From contig CAKQHO010000013.1 in assembly GCA_934234185.1 (NCBI GenBank), forward strand, positions 1 through 50,172: a stretch of 50,172 nucleotides of DNA, read 5' to 3'. This stretch comes from an uncultured Psychrobacillus sp. (lineage in GTDB: Bacteria; Bacillota; Bacilli; Bacillales_A; Planococcaceae). Shown here one piece after another: positions 40,733-49,290 of this stretch (positions within the stretch are counted from its first letter, which is position 1; each line of letters opens with the position of its first letter). The position numbers were made by a program, and so were the translations under genes. The notes below the pieces were generated by a model that did not search any database, was not told where the DNA came from, and was given only the letters and a program-made list of their open reading frames with translations.

Positions 40733-41683
40733 TTAAGCTGTTTTTTTACGATCTAAAAGAACTGCGAATAATATAACTGCACCCTTCACCACTTGCTGGA
40801 AGAAGGAGGATACACCAATAAGGTTAAGCCCATTATTAAGTACACCAATGATTAATGCTCCGATTAATGTACCTACAATCCAACCGCGACCTCCTGTTAG
40901 GCTAGTACCGCCAAGTACAACAGCAGCAATTGCATCTAACTCAAACATATCTCCTGCTGTTGGCTGTGCTGAATTCAGTCGAGAGGTCAAAATAAGTGCT
41001 GCCAAAGCAGAAAGCAATCCAGTTAACGAATAGACATAAATCTTAATACGATCTACCTTGATACCAGACAGTCTAGAAGCCTCTTCGTTTCCTCCAACTG
41101 CATAAACTCTTCGACCAAAAGTCGTTTTCTTTAAAATGAAATATAAAACGCCAAAAGCGATAGCCATTGTAATAACTGGAACTGGAATACCGAAGAAATA
41201 TCCTTTCCCTAATAGGATGAATGTTTGAGAATCACCTAGCCCAGAAACCGGTCGACCTTCGGTATAAACAAGTGTCAATCCACGGTAGATTGTCATGGTA
41301 GCTAAAGTAGCAATGAACGGAGCTACTTTCCCTTTAGAAATAATAATACCGTTAATGGCACCTAGCACTGCTCCAAGTAGTAAGCCTAATAGCATTGCTA
41401 GAAGCGGGTCCATACCAGAAGCCATCATACCTGCAGTAACAGCTCCCGTTAATGCTAGAATGGACCCAACAGATAAATCAATCCCTCCTGTTAAAATAAC
41501 AAAGGTCATCCCAAATGCGATTAATGCATTAATAGAAACTTGTCGTAAAACATTTAATAAGTTGTTAAGTGTTAAAAAGTTCGGACTCATAATACTTATG
41601 ATTACCACGATTAGTAACAAGCCAATAAGTGGTCCTATTTTTTGTAAAATACTTGTTGAATTAGTTTTGAGCAACTTTGTCAC
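40733..41683 (-). CDS. rbsC: Ribose ABC transporter permease
   Basis: A 316-residue RbsC permease with about eight to ten membrane segments. The family stretch NALIAFGMTFVILTGGIDLSVGSI is near 52-75 and GRRVYAVGGNEEASRLSGI near 188-206 is the loop that contacts the ATPase. Its start overlaps the end of rbsA by 23 bp. Confidence 0.96.
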   Translation of the reverse strand: MTKLLKTNSTSILQKIGPLIGLLLIVVIISIMSPNFLTLNNLLNVLRQVSINALIAFGMTFVILTGGIDLSVGSILALTGAVTAGMMASGMDPLLAMLLGLLLGAVLGAINGIIISKGKVAPFIATLATMTIYRGLTLVYTEGRPVSGLGDSQTFILLGKGYFFGIPVPVITMAIAFGVLYFILKKTTFGRRVYAVGGNEEASRLSGIKVDRIKIYVYSLTGLLSALAALILTSRLNSAQPTAGDMFELDAIAAVVLGGTSLTGGRGWIVGTLIGALIIGVLNNGLNLIGVSSFFQQVVKGAVILFAVLLDRKKTA

Positions 41684-43166
41684 CTCCGGTAGCGTAATGC
41701 ATAATTTTTTCTTGTGTCATTTCTTCTTTTTTCAGTTCTCCAGTAAGTTTCCCCTCTTGCATGACTAACACTCGGTCTACCATACCAATGATTTCGGGAA
41801 GCTCCGAGGAAATCATGATAATTGATACTCCCTTTTCTGCTAGAGAATTGATAATGGAGTAAATTTCTTTTTTTGCTCCAACATCGACTCCTCTAGTTGG
41901 TTCATCCAGAATTAAAATGTCAGGCTCAATTCCTAACCATTTGGCGATGACAATTTTTTGCTGATTCCCTCCACTTAGTGATTTGACTATTTGAGTAGGA
42001 CCTGATGTTCTAACACCTAAACGTTTTACCATAGAGTCAAATAAGTTTTTTTCCTTTTCCTTGTTAATGACTCCATTTTTAGAAATAGATTTAAAATTTG
42101 TTAACCCTAGATTTTCCTTTACAGAGAAGTTAAGAACTAATCCCTCGGACTTCCGATCCTCTGTCACATAGGCAAAGCCTAAATTAATCGCATCCTCTGG
42201 CTTGTTAATCTTAATTGGCTTTCCATTTAATATAAGCTCTCCACTGGTTAGCTTTTTATAGCCAAAAATAGATTGAACTACCTCTGTACGCCCAGCTCCC
42301 ATAAGACCTGCAATTCCCAGTACCTCGCCCTTTCGGAGCTCAAATGACACGTTCTCGAAACAGCCCTCTCTGGATAGGTTCTTCGCTACTAACTTCACCT
42401 CGCCAATTGAAGAATTTCTCTCGGGAAAACGTTCTCCCAGCTCTCGTCCTACCATCATTTGCACGATTTCTTCAAATGTTGTTTCTTTGATTTTTCGAAC
42501 ACCTACATAGCTACCGTCACGTAAAATAGTAATTCGATCACAGATAGAAAAAATTTCCTCCATGCGATGGGAAATATAGACAAAGGAAACTCCCTTTGCT
42601 TGAAGCGCTTTTATTGTTTCAAAAAGCGTTTCAATCTCTCGATCGGTAAGTGCAGCAGTTGGTTCATCCATGACAATTAGCTCTGCATTAGAGGATATGG
42701 CTTTTGCAATTTCAATGATTTGCTGCTTCCCTACTGATAAATCTCTTGCCGGAGTTTTTACATCTACATCTAAGCCAAGATTTAGAAGGATATCTTTTGC
42801 TTCTCTATTCATTTCTTTTGTTTTTAAAATGCCGCTCTTCCCAAATGTCTTTTCGTTACCAAGAAAGAGATTTTCTGCAACTGTTAGATCAGGTAATATG
42901 TTTAACTCTTGGTGAATAACAGCAATACCCGCTTTTTCAGCTTCCTTTGGATTATGGAACTCTACTGCCTGTCCCTTTACCCTTATTTCACCAGTGTCTC
43001 GTGAATAAATACCAGTTAAAATTTTCATCAAAGTAGACTTACCAGCACCGTTTTCACCCATCAGCGCATGTATCTCACCTTTTTTTACGTCAAACTGTAC
43101 ATCTTTTAGCACTGCGTTTCCGCTAAAGGATTTTGATATTCCAGTCATTTCTATCATCGCGTTCAC
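41661..43166 (-). CDS. rbsA: Ribose ABC transporter ATPase, two-domain
   Basis: A 501-residue double ATPase. The first half has Walker A GENGAGKST near 38-46 and signature LSVGKQQ; the second half has the degenerate loop GLMGAGRTE near 288-296 and signature LSGGNQQKIVIAKWL with Walker B ILILDEPTRGVD. This asymmetry is normal for RbsA/MglA. It energises ribose uptake with RbsC and RbsB. It starts 6 bp after rbsD. Confidence 0.96.
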   Translation of the reverse strand: MNAMIEMTGISKSFSGNAVLKDVQFDVKKGEIHALMGENGAGKSTLMKILTGIYSRDTGEIRVKGQAVEFHNPKEAEKAGIAVIHQELNILPDLTVAENLFLGNEKTFGKSGILKTKEMNREAKDILLNLGLDVDVKTPARDLSVGKQQIIEIAKAISSNAELIVMDEPTAALTDREIETLFETIKALQAKGVSFVYISHRMEEIFSICDRITILRDGSYVGVRKIKETTFEEIVQMMVGRELGERFPERNSSIGEVKLVAKNLSREGCFENVSFELRKGEVLGIAGLMGAGRTEVVQSIFGYKKLTSGELILNGKPIKINKPEDAINLGFAYVTEDRKSEGLVLNFSVKENLGLTNFKSISKNGVINKEKEKNLFDSMVKRLGVRTSGPTQIVKSLSGGNQQKIVIAKWLGIEPDILILDEPTRGVDVGAKKEIYSIINSLAEKGVSIIMISSELPEIIGMVDRVLVMQEGKLTGELKKEEMTQEKIMHYATGGDKVAQN

Positions 43167-43172
43167 CTACCT

Positions 43173-43562
43173 TTAGAATATAACTCCTGATTGTAAAATT
43201 ACATTGGCATAGGGAGTTGCTTCCCCAGTTCGTATGATTACCTTTGAATTAGCCGTAAGCTTTTTTAATTCTTCATGAGAAACTTTCTCTATTGTGGAGA
43301 AAATATCACCTATCTCCTTCAACAGGGCTACGTTTTTGTCTTCTATTTCTGTTGCAATAAAAGCCTTTTCTACTTCTAAATCCTCTAGTATGACTTCTAG
43401 AACTTCTAGGAAGGAGGGCTTTCCAACCTTATAGGAAAGGTCAATACATCGTACTCCCTCTGGAATTGGCAGTCCACAGTCTGCAATAGTAATCTGATCT
43501 GTATGTCCAAGCTTCGCAAATATTCCTGCTAGCTCACGATTTAATATCCCTTGTTTTTTCAT
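43173..43562 (-). CDS. rbsD: D-ribose pyranase
   Basis: A 129-residue RbsD mutarotase, which converts ribopyranose to ribofuranose for the kinase. The N-terminal signature is KKQGILNRELAGIFAKLGHTD with the catalytic His at 20, and the C-terminus has IRTGEATPYANVILQSGV. The start overlaps the rbsK stop by 4 bp, so the two are translationally coupled. Confidence 0.95.
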   Translation of the reverse strand: MKKQGILNRELAGIFAKLGHTDQITIADCGLPIPEGVRCIDLSYKVGKPSFLEVLEVILEDLEVEKAFIATEIEDKNVALLKEIGDIFSTIEKVSHEELKKLTANSKVIIRTGEATPYANVILQSGVIF

Positions 43563-44446
43563 ACGTTCTTTTGCACCTCTAGTCTGTTCGCAACCTCTTC
43601 TGCTGATGGCATACCGCCTTGCGCTCCAAACTTTTCTACTGAAAGAGATGCAGCAGCATTTGCGTAGCGAACTGCTGCTTCTAATCTAAATCCATTTGAT
43701 ACAGCGTAAGCCAACGCCCCGTTAAAGGTATCGCCTGCTCCTGTTGTATCAACTACTGAGCTTATAAATCCATCGACAACTACATGCTTTGTTCCATCAA
43801 AAAATCTTGCACCCCTGTTTCCTAATGTCACAATTAACTTATTCGGGTACTTTTCAAGGACAGTTTCTATATCTGAACCAAAGATAGCTTCACATTCTGT
43901 TTCGTTTGGTGTTAGATACGTTACTTCATCCATAAATTCTTGTAAAAAACCACCTGCTGGTGCTGGATTTAATAAAACAGGAATATTAAATTCCTTACAT
44001 AGCTTTAATGTAAACGTTACAACTGAAATTGGGATTTCCAGCTGCATGATAACGAAGTCACTTTGCTTTATAACCTCTGTTAAGCTAGCAATATAAGTCT
44101 CCGTTAATGCATGATTAGCTCCAGGTACCACAATAATTCGATTATCTCCTTCTGATAAAAGTATATTGGCAATACCCGTAGCAATTTCTTCTTGTAGTTG
44201 AACAGCAGATGTATCCACACCATTCGCTTGTAAATCAGCTACCAATTCATTACCAAAGCTGTCATTTCCTACACTAGCTATCATCCGTACATTACTACCT
44301 AACCGTGCAGCAGCAACTGCCTGATTGGCTCCTTTTCCCCCTGGAACTGTTGTAAACAGCTGCCCTAGAACCGTTTCTCCTTGGACTGGGAAATTATCGG
44401 TTTGAACAACGATATCCATATTCATACTGCCGATTACCGTAATCAT
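43559..44446 (-). CDS. rbsK: Ribokinase
   Basis: A 295-residue PfkB-family ribokinase giving ribose 5-phosphate. Signature 1 is GGKGANQAVAAARLG near 37-51 and the catalytic base Asp is in DTTGAGDTFNGAL near 240-252. The start overlaps the end of rbsR by 4 bp. The name is shared with the unrelated stress kinase 'RsbK' at 36.6-39.4 kb (rbs versus rsb). Confidence 0.96.
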   Translation of the reverse strand: MITVIGSMNMDIVVQTDNFPVQGETVLGQLFTTVPGGKGANQAVAAARLGSNVRMIASVGNDSFGNELVADLQANGVDTSAVQLQEEIATGIANILLSEGDNRIIVVPGANHALTETYIASLTEVIKQSDFVIMQLEIPISVVTFTLKLCKEFNIPVLLNPAPAGGFLQEFMDEVTYLTPNETECEAIFGSDIETVLEKYPNKLIVTLGNRGARFFDGTKHVVVDGFISSVVDTTGAGDTFNGALAYAVSNGFRLEAAVRYANAAASLSVEKFGAQGGMPSAEEVANRLEVQKNV

Positions 44447-45426
44447 TGTTGTACACTCCTTGTTGTTCCTCTTACGACTAATTCAACAGGTAGTTGAATT
44501 ACTCGTTCAGTTAAGTCTATTTCTTCAATCATTTTAATAAGCATTCGAGTCGCCAAAGCTCCCATTTTATATATATCCTGAGCTACGGTAGTGAGCCCTG
44601 GAGTTAACATAGCTCCCATGGAAATTCCGTCAAACCCCATTATTTGAAGCTGATCAGGTACTGGAATACCTAAAGAGTGTGCAGCCTTCAATGCTCCAGC
44701 CGCAGAGATATCAGTACTAGCAAAAAGTCCATCTACATCTGGTATATCTATTAAAACCCTTTGAACAATTTGTTCGGATTCTTCAAAATGAAAGGGGCAA
44801 TCTATAATATGAGATTGAATATTCTTACCTTCAATTGCTTTTAAAAAGCCTTCGTATCGGTCATCCGCTGGGCCAAGACCAGCTGGACCACGTAAAAAAA
44901 CAATATTTTTACATCCCTGATTTAATAAATAAGTTGTCCCTAAATACGCTCCATCTATATTGTTCGATGATACAGTTGGAATCGATTCATGAATCATTCG
45001 GTCCAATGCCACAATAGGAATATTTAGATTTTCATAATGACTCGCTCTAAGTTGATTAGTTGTAACAATAAACCCTGCTACATATTTTTGCTTTAAAGTG
45101 TCGATATAATGTATCTCTTTTTTAGCTTTTTCATCGGAATTACACAGTACCACCGTATAGCCATATGATAATGCTACGTCCTCCACTGCTCTAGCTAACT
45201 CGGGAAAGAACGGATTCATAATATCTGGCACAATTAGTCCAATAAAATTTGTTTGTTTTGTACTTAATGAACGTGCTACCTGGTTGGGTCGATAGTCAAG
45301 CTTATCAATAGCATCATGAATTTTTTGCTTTGCTTCAGAACCAACATATCCTTTTTTATTTAAGTAACGAGAGACAGTTGCTACGGAAACTCCAGCCTCT
45401 TTCGCCACATCTCTAATATTAGCCAT
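44443..45426 (-). CDS. rbsR: LacI-family ribose operon repressor
   Basis: A 327-residue LacI/GalR regulator. The helix-turn-helix is at 2-23 (NIRDVAKEAGVSVATVSRYL), the hinge contains NQVARSLSTKQT, and the effector domain is of the ribose-binding-protein type. I chose the ATG at 45426, preceded by GAGGAAGG; an open GTG at 45477 lies inside the operator and cannot be the start. It heads the operon it presumably represses, binding the palindrome 33 bp upstream when ribose is absent. Confidence 0.95.
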   Translation of the reverse strand: MANIRDVAKEAGVSVATVSRYLNKKGYVGSEAKQKIHDAIDKLDYRPNQVARSLSTKQTNFIGLIVPDIMNPFFPELARAVEDVALSYGYTVVLCNSDEKAKKEIHYIDTLKQKYVAGFIVTTNQLRASHYENLNIPIVALDRMIHESIPTVSSNNIDGAYLGTTYLLNQGCKNIVFLRGPAGLGPADDRYEGFLKAIEGKNIQSHIIDCPFHFEESEQIVQRVLIDIPDVDGLFASTDISAAGALKAAHSLGIPVPDQLQIMGFDGISMGAMLTPGLTTVAQDIYKMGALATRMLIKMIEEIDLTERVIQLPVELVVRGTTRSVQQ

Positions 45427-45458
45427 ACGTTTCCTTCCTCTCTCTCTTCTTAAATAAA

Positions 45459-45507
45459 TGTGTAACCGGTTACACACAATATAACAACGAGTTAGTTAAT
45501 ATGTCAA
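45459..45507 (-). promoter_or_regulatory. rbs promoter with RbsR/CcpA-type operator
   Basis: On the minus strand, TTGACA (45502-45507), 17 bp, TTATAT (45479-45484). The perfect 18-bp palindrome TGTGTAACCGGTTACACA (45459-45476) follows at once, so it covers the transcription start. Its core TGTAACCGGTTACA also fits the cre consensus TGWNANCGNTNWCA, so RbsR, CcpA or both may bind. Confidence 0.88.
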
Positions 45508-45601
45508 ATGAAAATATTCCCATCATTTGATGATTTATTATAAATTTTCTAGTATACATTTTGAGAGATTAAAGATAATAAGACAAAATTAACGTGCAAT
45601 T

Positions 45602-45633
45602 AAAAAGAGCCGAGAAGGTATCATTCTCGGCTC
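45602..45633 (-). terminator. Terminator of the lipoprotein gene
   Basis: On the minus strand GAGCCGAGAA and TTCTCGGCTC are followed by five T. Confidence 0.88.
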
Positions 45634-45641
45634 GAAAAATG

Positions 45642-46112
45642 TTAAGGTACGTATTTTTCTACAATCTTTATAATTTTTTCGTCTTTAACTGTCATTTCGT
45701 AAGGACCTGGTACCACCATCACATGTGAAACAAATTCTTTCTCATCAACCTTTTTAGGATTCGATACATTTTCATTGTTTATCAAAAAGTACTCAGCCTC
45801 TGCAGATAACTGGATGCTTACAGCTTTGTCTGTTTCATTGTAGATAACATAACCTGTTGGCAGATCCTTTTCTACGTCTAAACCAAGCTCTTTGATTCTC
45901 TCTTTGTCCTTTTCTTCAATCCATTCAACCTCATCGACTATTAAGCTATGTGACTGGAGGTCAAACTCTCTAACCATGACTAATTTTTCCCCCGAGCTGT
46001 CCTCTTCTTTTGAATTGTCCTCCGAGCAAGCCCCTAAAACTAATGTAGACACAATAAGGGAAAGAACAAAAACTGATAGCTTGCCTAAAAAAACTTTCTT
46101 GAATTTACTCAT
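45642..46112 (-). CDS. Hypothetical lipoprotein
   Basis: About 156 residues. A basic N-terminus, a hydrophobic stretch and the lipobox LGACSED show a secreted, lipid-anchored protein. An acidic Ser/Glu/Lys linker follows, then a domain of about 110 residues with no family that I recognise (EWIEEKDKERIKELGLDVEKDLPTGYVIYN and VMVVPGPYEMTVKDEKI). The start is uncertain: three in-frame ATGs occur at 46136, 46124 and 46112. I chose the last, which has GAGAAGG and a further AGAGAGG upstream. It is a single gene. Confidence 0.7.
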   Translation of the reverse strand: MSKFKKVFLGKLSVFVLSLIVSTLVLGACSEDNSKEEDSSGEKLVMVREFDLQSHSLIVDEVEWIEEKDKERIKELGLDVEKDLPTGYVIYNETDKAVSIQLSAEAEYFLINNENVSNPKKVDEKEFVSHVMVVPGPYEMTVKDEKIIKIVEKYVP

Positions 46113-46200
46113 AAACCTTCTCATCCTCTCTTTCATTAATATTAGACCATAATTTCATCAAAAAGGTTTTAGTTTTTTTATAATTTTTTTATTTCTTTTA

Positions 46201-46279
46201 TTGACCTGGAAATTAATTCAATATATACTCATTATATCGGAAGACGATACATCAACAGACGATATATCAACAAACGATA
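46201..46279 (+). promoter_or_regulatory. PadR-gene promoter with triple direct-repeat operator
   Basis: TTGACC (46201-46206), 17 bp, TATACT (46224-46229) would start transcription near 46236. Three copies of ACGATA begin at 46244, 46259 and 46274, exactly 15 bp apart; the first two continue into a shared ATCAACA. The repeats lie at about +8 to +44, a likely autoregulatory operator. Confidence 0.65.
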
Positions 46280-46298
46280 TGGGAGTGGGTGAATTAGC

Positions 46299-46628
46299 AT
46301 GACAAAAACAGAGCATAACGCTTTGACGGAAGCAGTTTTTTATATACTGCTATCCCTATACCAACCAATGCATGGTTATGGAATTATCCAAAACATTGCA
46401 GAGCTCAGCAACGGAAGAGTTAACTTAGGGGCAGGTACTCTCTACGGGGCAATCAACACACTTGTAGAAAAAGGCTGGATAGTTCCTGCCCAAACAGAGG
46501 AGGAATCACGAAAAAAAAATTATGTCATTACAGAGTTAGGTAAAGAGGTAGTAGCATTTGAGATGGAGAGGCTGGAGGAGCTACTAAAGAATGGGGAAAA
46601 ACTTTTAAACAAGGGGGATGTAGTATGA
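46299..46628 (+). CDS. PadR family transcriptional regulator
   Basis: A 109-residue PadR-type winged-helix repressor. The family opening LTEAVFYILLSLYQPMHGYGIIQ is at about 8-30, followed by LGAGTLYGAINTLVEKGWI, the recognition helix. A C-terminal helix mediates dimerisation. It overlaps the DUF2812 gene by 4 bp. PadR/DUF2812 pairs are common in Firmicutes; the regulator usually represses its own operon. GGGAGTGGGTG precedes the ATG. Confidence 0.9.
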   Translation: MTKTEHNALTEAVFYILLSLYQPMHGYGIIQNIAELSNGRVNLGAGTLYGAINTLVEKGWIVPAQTEEESRKKNYVITELGKEVVAFEMERLEELLKNGEKLLNKGDVV

Positions 46629-47155
46629 AAAAAGTAGTCTGGAAAACCTTTATCAATCATGAAAAGGAAGAAGATTTTTTAAATGATATGTCTCAAAAAG
46701 GTTGGGCTTTCACTTCTTTCAAGTTCTGCAGATACACATTCGAAGAAGCACCTAAAGGTGAATATATTTACCGCATGGAATATTTAGAGCATTCAATTAA
46801 GGATAAAAGAAGTCAAGATTATCTAGAGTTTATGCAGGAAACTGGGGCAGAGGTAGTGTCAACTTATATTAACTGGGTTTACTTTCGCAAAAAATCAAAC
46901 GAAGGACCTTTTACCATATATTCAGACATCGAATCCAAAGTAGTTCATTATAATAGACTAAGAAATTTATATCTTATCCTTGCAATAGTAAATATTGTAG
47001 CTGGTATAAATTTAGCAGTTGGAAGCAGTGTTTCCTCTATCTCACCATGGTTTTCTTTACCTAATCTTCTTATTGGCCTTCTACTCCTTTCTATAGCTAT
47101 GCCGCTTAGTAAAAAAATCAAACATCTAGAAAAAGAAAAAAATGTTTTAGAGTAA
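46625..47155 (+). CDS. DUF2812 family membrane protein
   Basis: A 176-residue protein. The soluble N-terminal DUF2812 domain (about 1-105) has the family features KGWAFTSFKFCRYTFEEAPKGEYIYRMEYL and the phrase TGAEVVSTYINWVYFRKK. Two membrane helices follow at about 115-135 and 142-160, then a charged tail. Its function is unknown; the fixed pairing with a PadR regulator suggests a membrane-linked response to envelope stress or lipophilic compounds. Translation is coupled to padR. Confidence 0.85.
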   Translation: MKKVVWKTFINHEKEEDFLNDMSQKGWAFTSFKFCRYTFEEAPKGEYIYRMEYLEHSIKDKRSQDYLEFMQETGAEVVSTYINWVYFRKKSNEGPFTIYSDIESKVVHYNRLRNLYLILAIVNIVAGINLAVGSSVSSISPWFSLPNLLIGLLLLSIAMPLSKKIKHLEKEKNVLE

Positions 47156-47159
47156 AAGA

Positions 47160-47196
47160 AAAAAAGGCTGAGGATAACCTCTTGCCTTTTTTCTGT
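47160..47196. terminator. Bidirectional terminator, PadR pair and YwaF-like gene
   Basis: AAAAAAGGC and GCCTTTTTT with an inner GAGG/CCTC pairing give A and T runs on both strands between convergent genes. Confidence 0.8.
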
Positions 47197-47200
47197 ATTC

Positions 47201-47917
47201 TTAGGATGCTCTCTTTATTTTGCTTAAAGTTACTCCTTTGTATGAACGGAATAGAAGCCAAAGGACGATGAATATTAAAAATGCTATTATCTCTAAGGAA
47301 AGAAGATACCATGGGTACGGACCTAGAAAATCTAAAATGCTCCCTGTAGAAGGCTTCCTTTGAAGAAACATATAGTTCCCATCTACCGCCATATTCACTA
47401 TAACTATTAGGGGGAGTAGTATATTTAAGGTCATCATTGTATAAAGTATTCCTTTAAAGGTTGGACGATACCCCTTAATCCAAGTGAAATATAGAGCAGT
47501 TAAGATAATACCAAAATGAGTATAAAAGAAATGAAAAAAACGAAAATGAGGATAACCCATATCCAGAACTGGAGTGGCAACGGCTTGCAGTGCTCCACCA
47601 ATTCCTGCATAAAATACAAATGGATAGATTTTACGATTACCAGTCCAAAGCAATACAATCGTTAACAGCAAACTAAGGCTGCATAATTCAAGTGGCAGAG
47701 AATTACTTAAGTTCCATCTATCCACTTTCACTAGCCATACATGATAAAAAATATCTATAACAAGCAACGATATCGCAAAAATTCGTTCCGCAAGGCGTTG
47801 CTTTTTAGAGGACACCCTAATTCTCTTTCTAATCATAAATAATAGAGAGCATAGCCCAAATAATAAGATAATAACAGTAAGATGTATATCCGAGAACATA
47901 ATGAATCTAGAGTCCAT
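47201..47917 (-). CDS. TIGR02206/YwaF family membrane protein
   Basis: A 238-residue integral membrane protein with about seven hydrophobic segments, of the YwaF/TIGR02206 type. Typical stretches are LPLELCSLSLLLTIVLLWTG near 75-94 and the following HFFYTHFGIILTALYFTW. Function is unknown. I chose the ATG at 47917, five bases from GGGAGGGG; the GTG at 47923 overlaps that site. It stands alone. Confidence 0.85.
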   Translation of the reverse strand: MDSRFIMFSDIHLTVIILLFGLCSLLFMIRKRIRVSSKKQRLAERIFAISLLVIDIFYHVWLVKVDRWNLSNSLPLELCSLSLLLTIVLLWTGNRKIYPFVFYAGIGGALQAVATPVLDMGYPHFRFFHFFYTHFGIILTALYFTWIKGYRPTFKGILYTMMTLNILLPLIVIVNMAVDGNYMFLQRKPSTGSILDFLGPYPWYLLSLEIIAFLIFIVLWLLFRSYKGVTLSKIKRAS

Positions 47918-48042
47918 TATCACCCCTCCCTTTCAATAAGTGTATTCGATCAAAAAGGAACTTTTCCCTCTAATTTCTGAATACAAAAACAGCGAGATAT
48001 CAAATCAAGATGAATTTTCCTTAATTCATAAAGTGGAGGATT

Positions 48043-49134
48043 TTATACATATTTCTCTTTTAAATAGCTCTTGAAAAATTCTTCATTTTTTTTCACATTT
48101 GTGTCGTTAGGTTTACACTCCATAGAAATCTTATGGTGTTCAAGTGATTTCTCCATATTGCCCATCTCCCAATAACAATAGCAAAGCTGAAGATTTGGAT
48201 ACCAGGTTGAATATGCTATTTGTTTGAAGCCCAGATGATCTTCTTCCTCTATTTCTATGGCCATTCTGTACCAAACGATAGCTCTTTTAAAGTCCCTTTT
48301 TTGGTTATAAATGTCTCCAAGCAAACAAGAAACCTCTGGTCGTGGTAAATCATATACAAACGACATGACAAGTGATTCTTTTTCCTTTTCTACATTACCA
48401 AGTCTTCTATAACAAATCGCCATGTTTATACAAGCACGAATTTCGTCTTCAATCCAACCTTTTTTTGTGCCTAAAAACCTTTCATAGTAAAGTATGGATT
48501 TCTCAAACTGAGAATGATCTTTTAATTCATTTGCATAGTAGAATAAATCCCTTGGAGTAAATTCTTCGCCCTTTTCTAGGCGCCTTTCATATATTTTCAG
48601 ATTTCTATCATTTAGGATAGAGCTATTTTTAGTTTCTTTTTGGTGTGTAATAGCTATATTAGTAGGAACAATATTGCCATATACAGCTAAATATTCGTGT
48701 ACAGCTCCAACCCATTGAAAGTTTTTTTCCCTCTTAACCAAGCGGTTTCTTCTATAGCTAAAGGTTGGATTTCCATCTTCATCAAAAGCAATATTGTAAT
48801 ACATTGAATAAGCATCAACTGATCCATCTAGAGACCTTTTTAAATTTCTTAATTTCAACAAATCTTTAGAAAGCAGGATATCATCCGCATCTAACCAAAG
48901 GATATAATCCATTGTGGCATGACTAAATGCAAAGTTTCTTGCAGCAGAAAAATCATCAATCCACTCAAAATCTATTACCTTATCTGTATATAGTCTTGCA
49001 ATTTCCTTTGTATTGTCTGTAGAGCCTGTATCAATAATAACTATCTCATCACATATATCTTTTATGCTATCCAAGCATCTTTGCAAGACAGCTTCTTCAT
49101 TTTTTAAAATCATACAAAGAGTCACTGTTTTCAT
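48043..49134 (-). CDS. Family 2 glycosyltransferase with TPR repeats
   Basis: A 363-residue protein. A GT-A fold glycosyltransferase 2 domain (about 1-200) has the donor-binding CMILKNEE, IIDTGSTDNTKEIA and the metal-binding DxD in LWLDADD (82-85). The C-terminal part (about 210-355) is TPR-like helices (YYANELKDHSQFEKSILYYERFLG, CINMAICYRRLGN). GT2-TPR proteins often glycosylate surface proteins or bacteriocins. The neighbour is a Thr-rich collagen-like surface protein, an obvious candidate acceptor. The ATG at 49134 has no ribosome site of its own; it overlaps the stop of a short upstream frame and is probably translated by coupling. Confidence 0.9.
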   Translation of the reverse strand: MKTVTLCMILKNEEAVLQRCLDSIKDICDEIVIIDTGSTDNTKEIARLYTDKVIDFEWIDDFSAARNFAFSHATMDYILWLDADDILLSKDLLKLRNLKRSLDGSVDAYSMYYNIAFDEDGNPTFSYRRNRLVKREKNFQWVGAVHEYLAVYGNIVPTNIAITHQKETKNSSILNDRNLKIYERRLEKGEEFTPRDLFYYANELKDHSQFEKSILYYERFLGTKKGWIEDEIRACINMAICYRRLGNVEKEKESLVMSFVYDLPRPEVSCLLGDIYNQKRDFKRAIVWYRMAIEIEEEDHLGFKQIAYSTWYPNLQLCYCYWEMGNMEKSLEHHKISMECKPNDTNVKKNEEFFKSYLKEKYV

Positions 49135-49172
49135 ATTCTTTTTTCAACTTTCTCTAGTAATACTTTCATCAT
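49131..49172 (-). CDS. 13-codon leader ORF coupled to the glycosyltransferase
   Basis: An excellent AAAGGAG precedes ATGATG, followed by a 13-residue frame (MMKVLLEKVEKRI) whose TGA overlaps the glycosyltransferase ATG (ATGA). The big gene lacks a site of its own, so ribosomes probably enter here. The peptide resembles no leader that I know. Confidence 0.5.
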   Translation of the reverse strand: MMKVLLEKVEKRI

Positions 49173-49206
49173 AAATCTCCTTTATAATACTTTTGTAGAA
49201 GCAAAT

Positions 49207-49238
49207 GAACAGTGCCTAACTAGGAATAGGCACTGTTC
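49207..49238 (-). terminator. Hairpin between the collagen-like gene and the glycosyltransferase
   Basis: GAACAGTGCCTA and TAGGCACTGTTC form a 12-bp stem with an 8-base loop. The minus strand has only a short T run after it, so some transcription may pass through. Confidence 0.65.
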
Positions 49239-49290
49239 ATACTTTCATATAATACACCTAGTTATTTAACTACCTGACTTACAGGTGTAG

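Noticed and set aside
40848..41768. Long plus-strand frames opposite rbsC and rbsB
   Set aside because: They are low-complexity mirror frames of clearly conserved transporter genes and have no ribosome sites.
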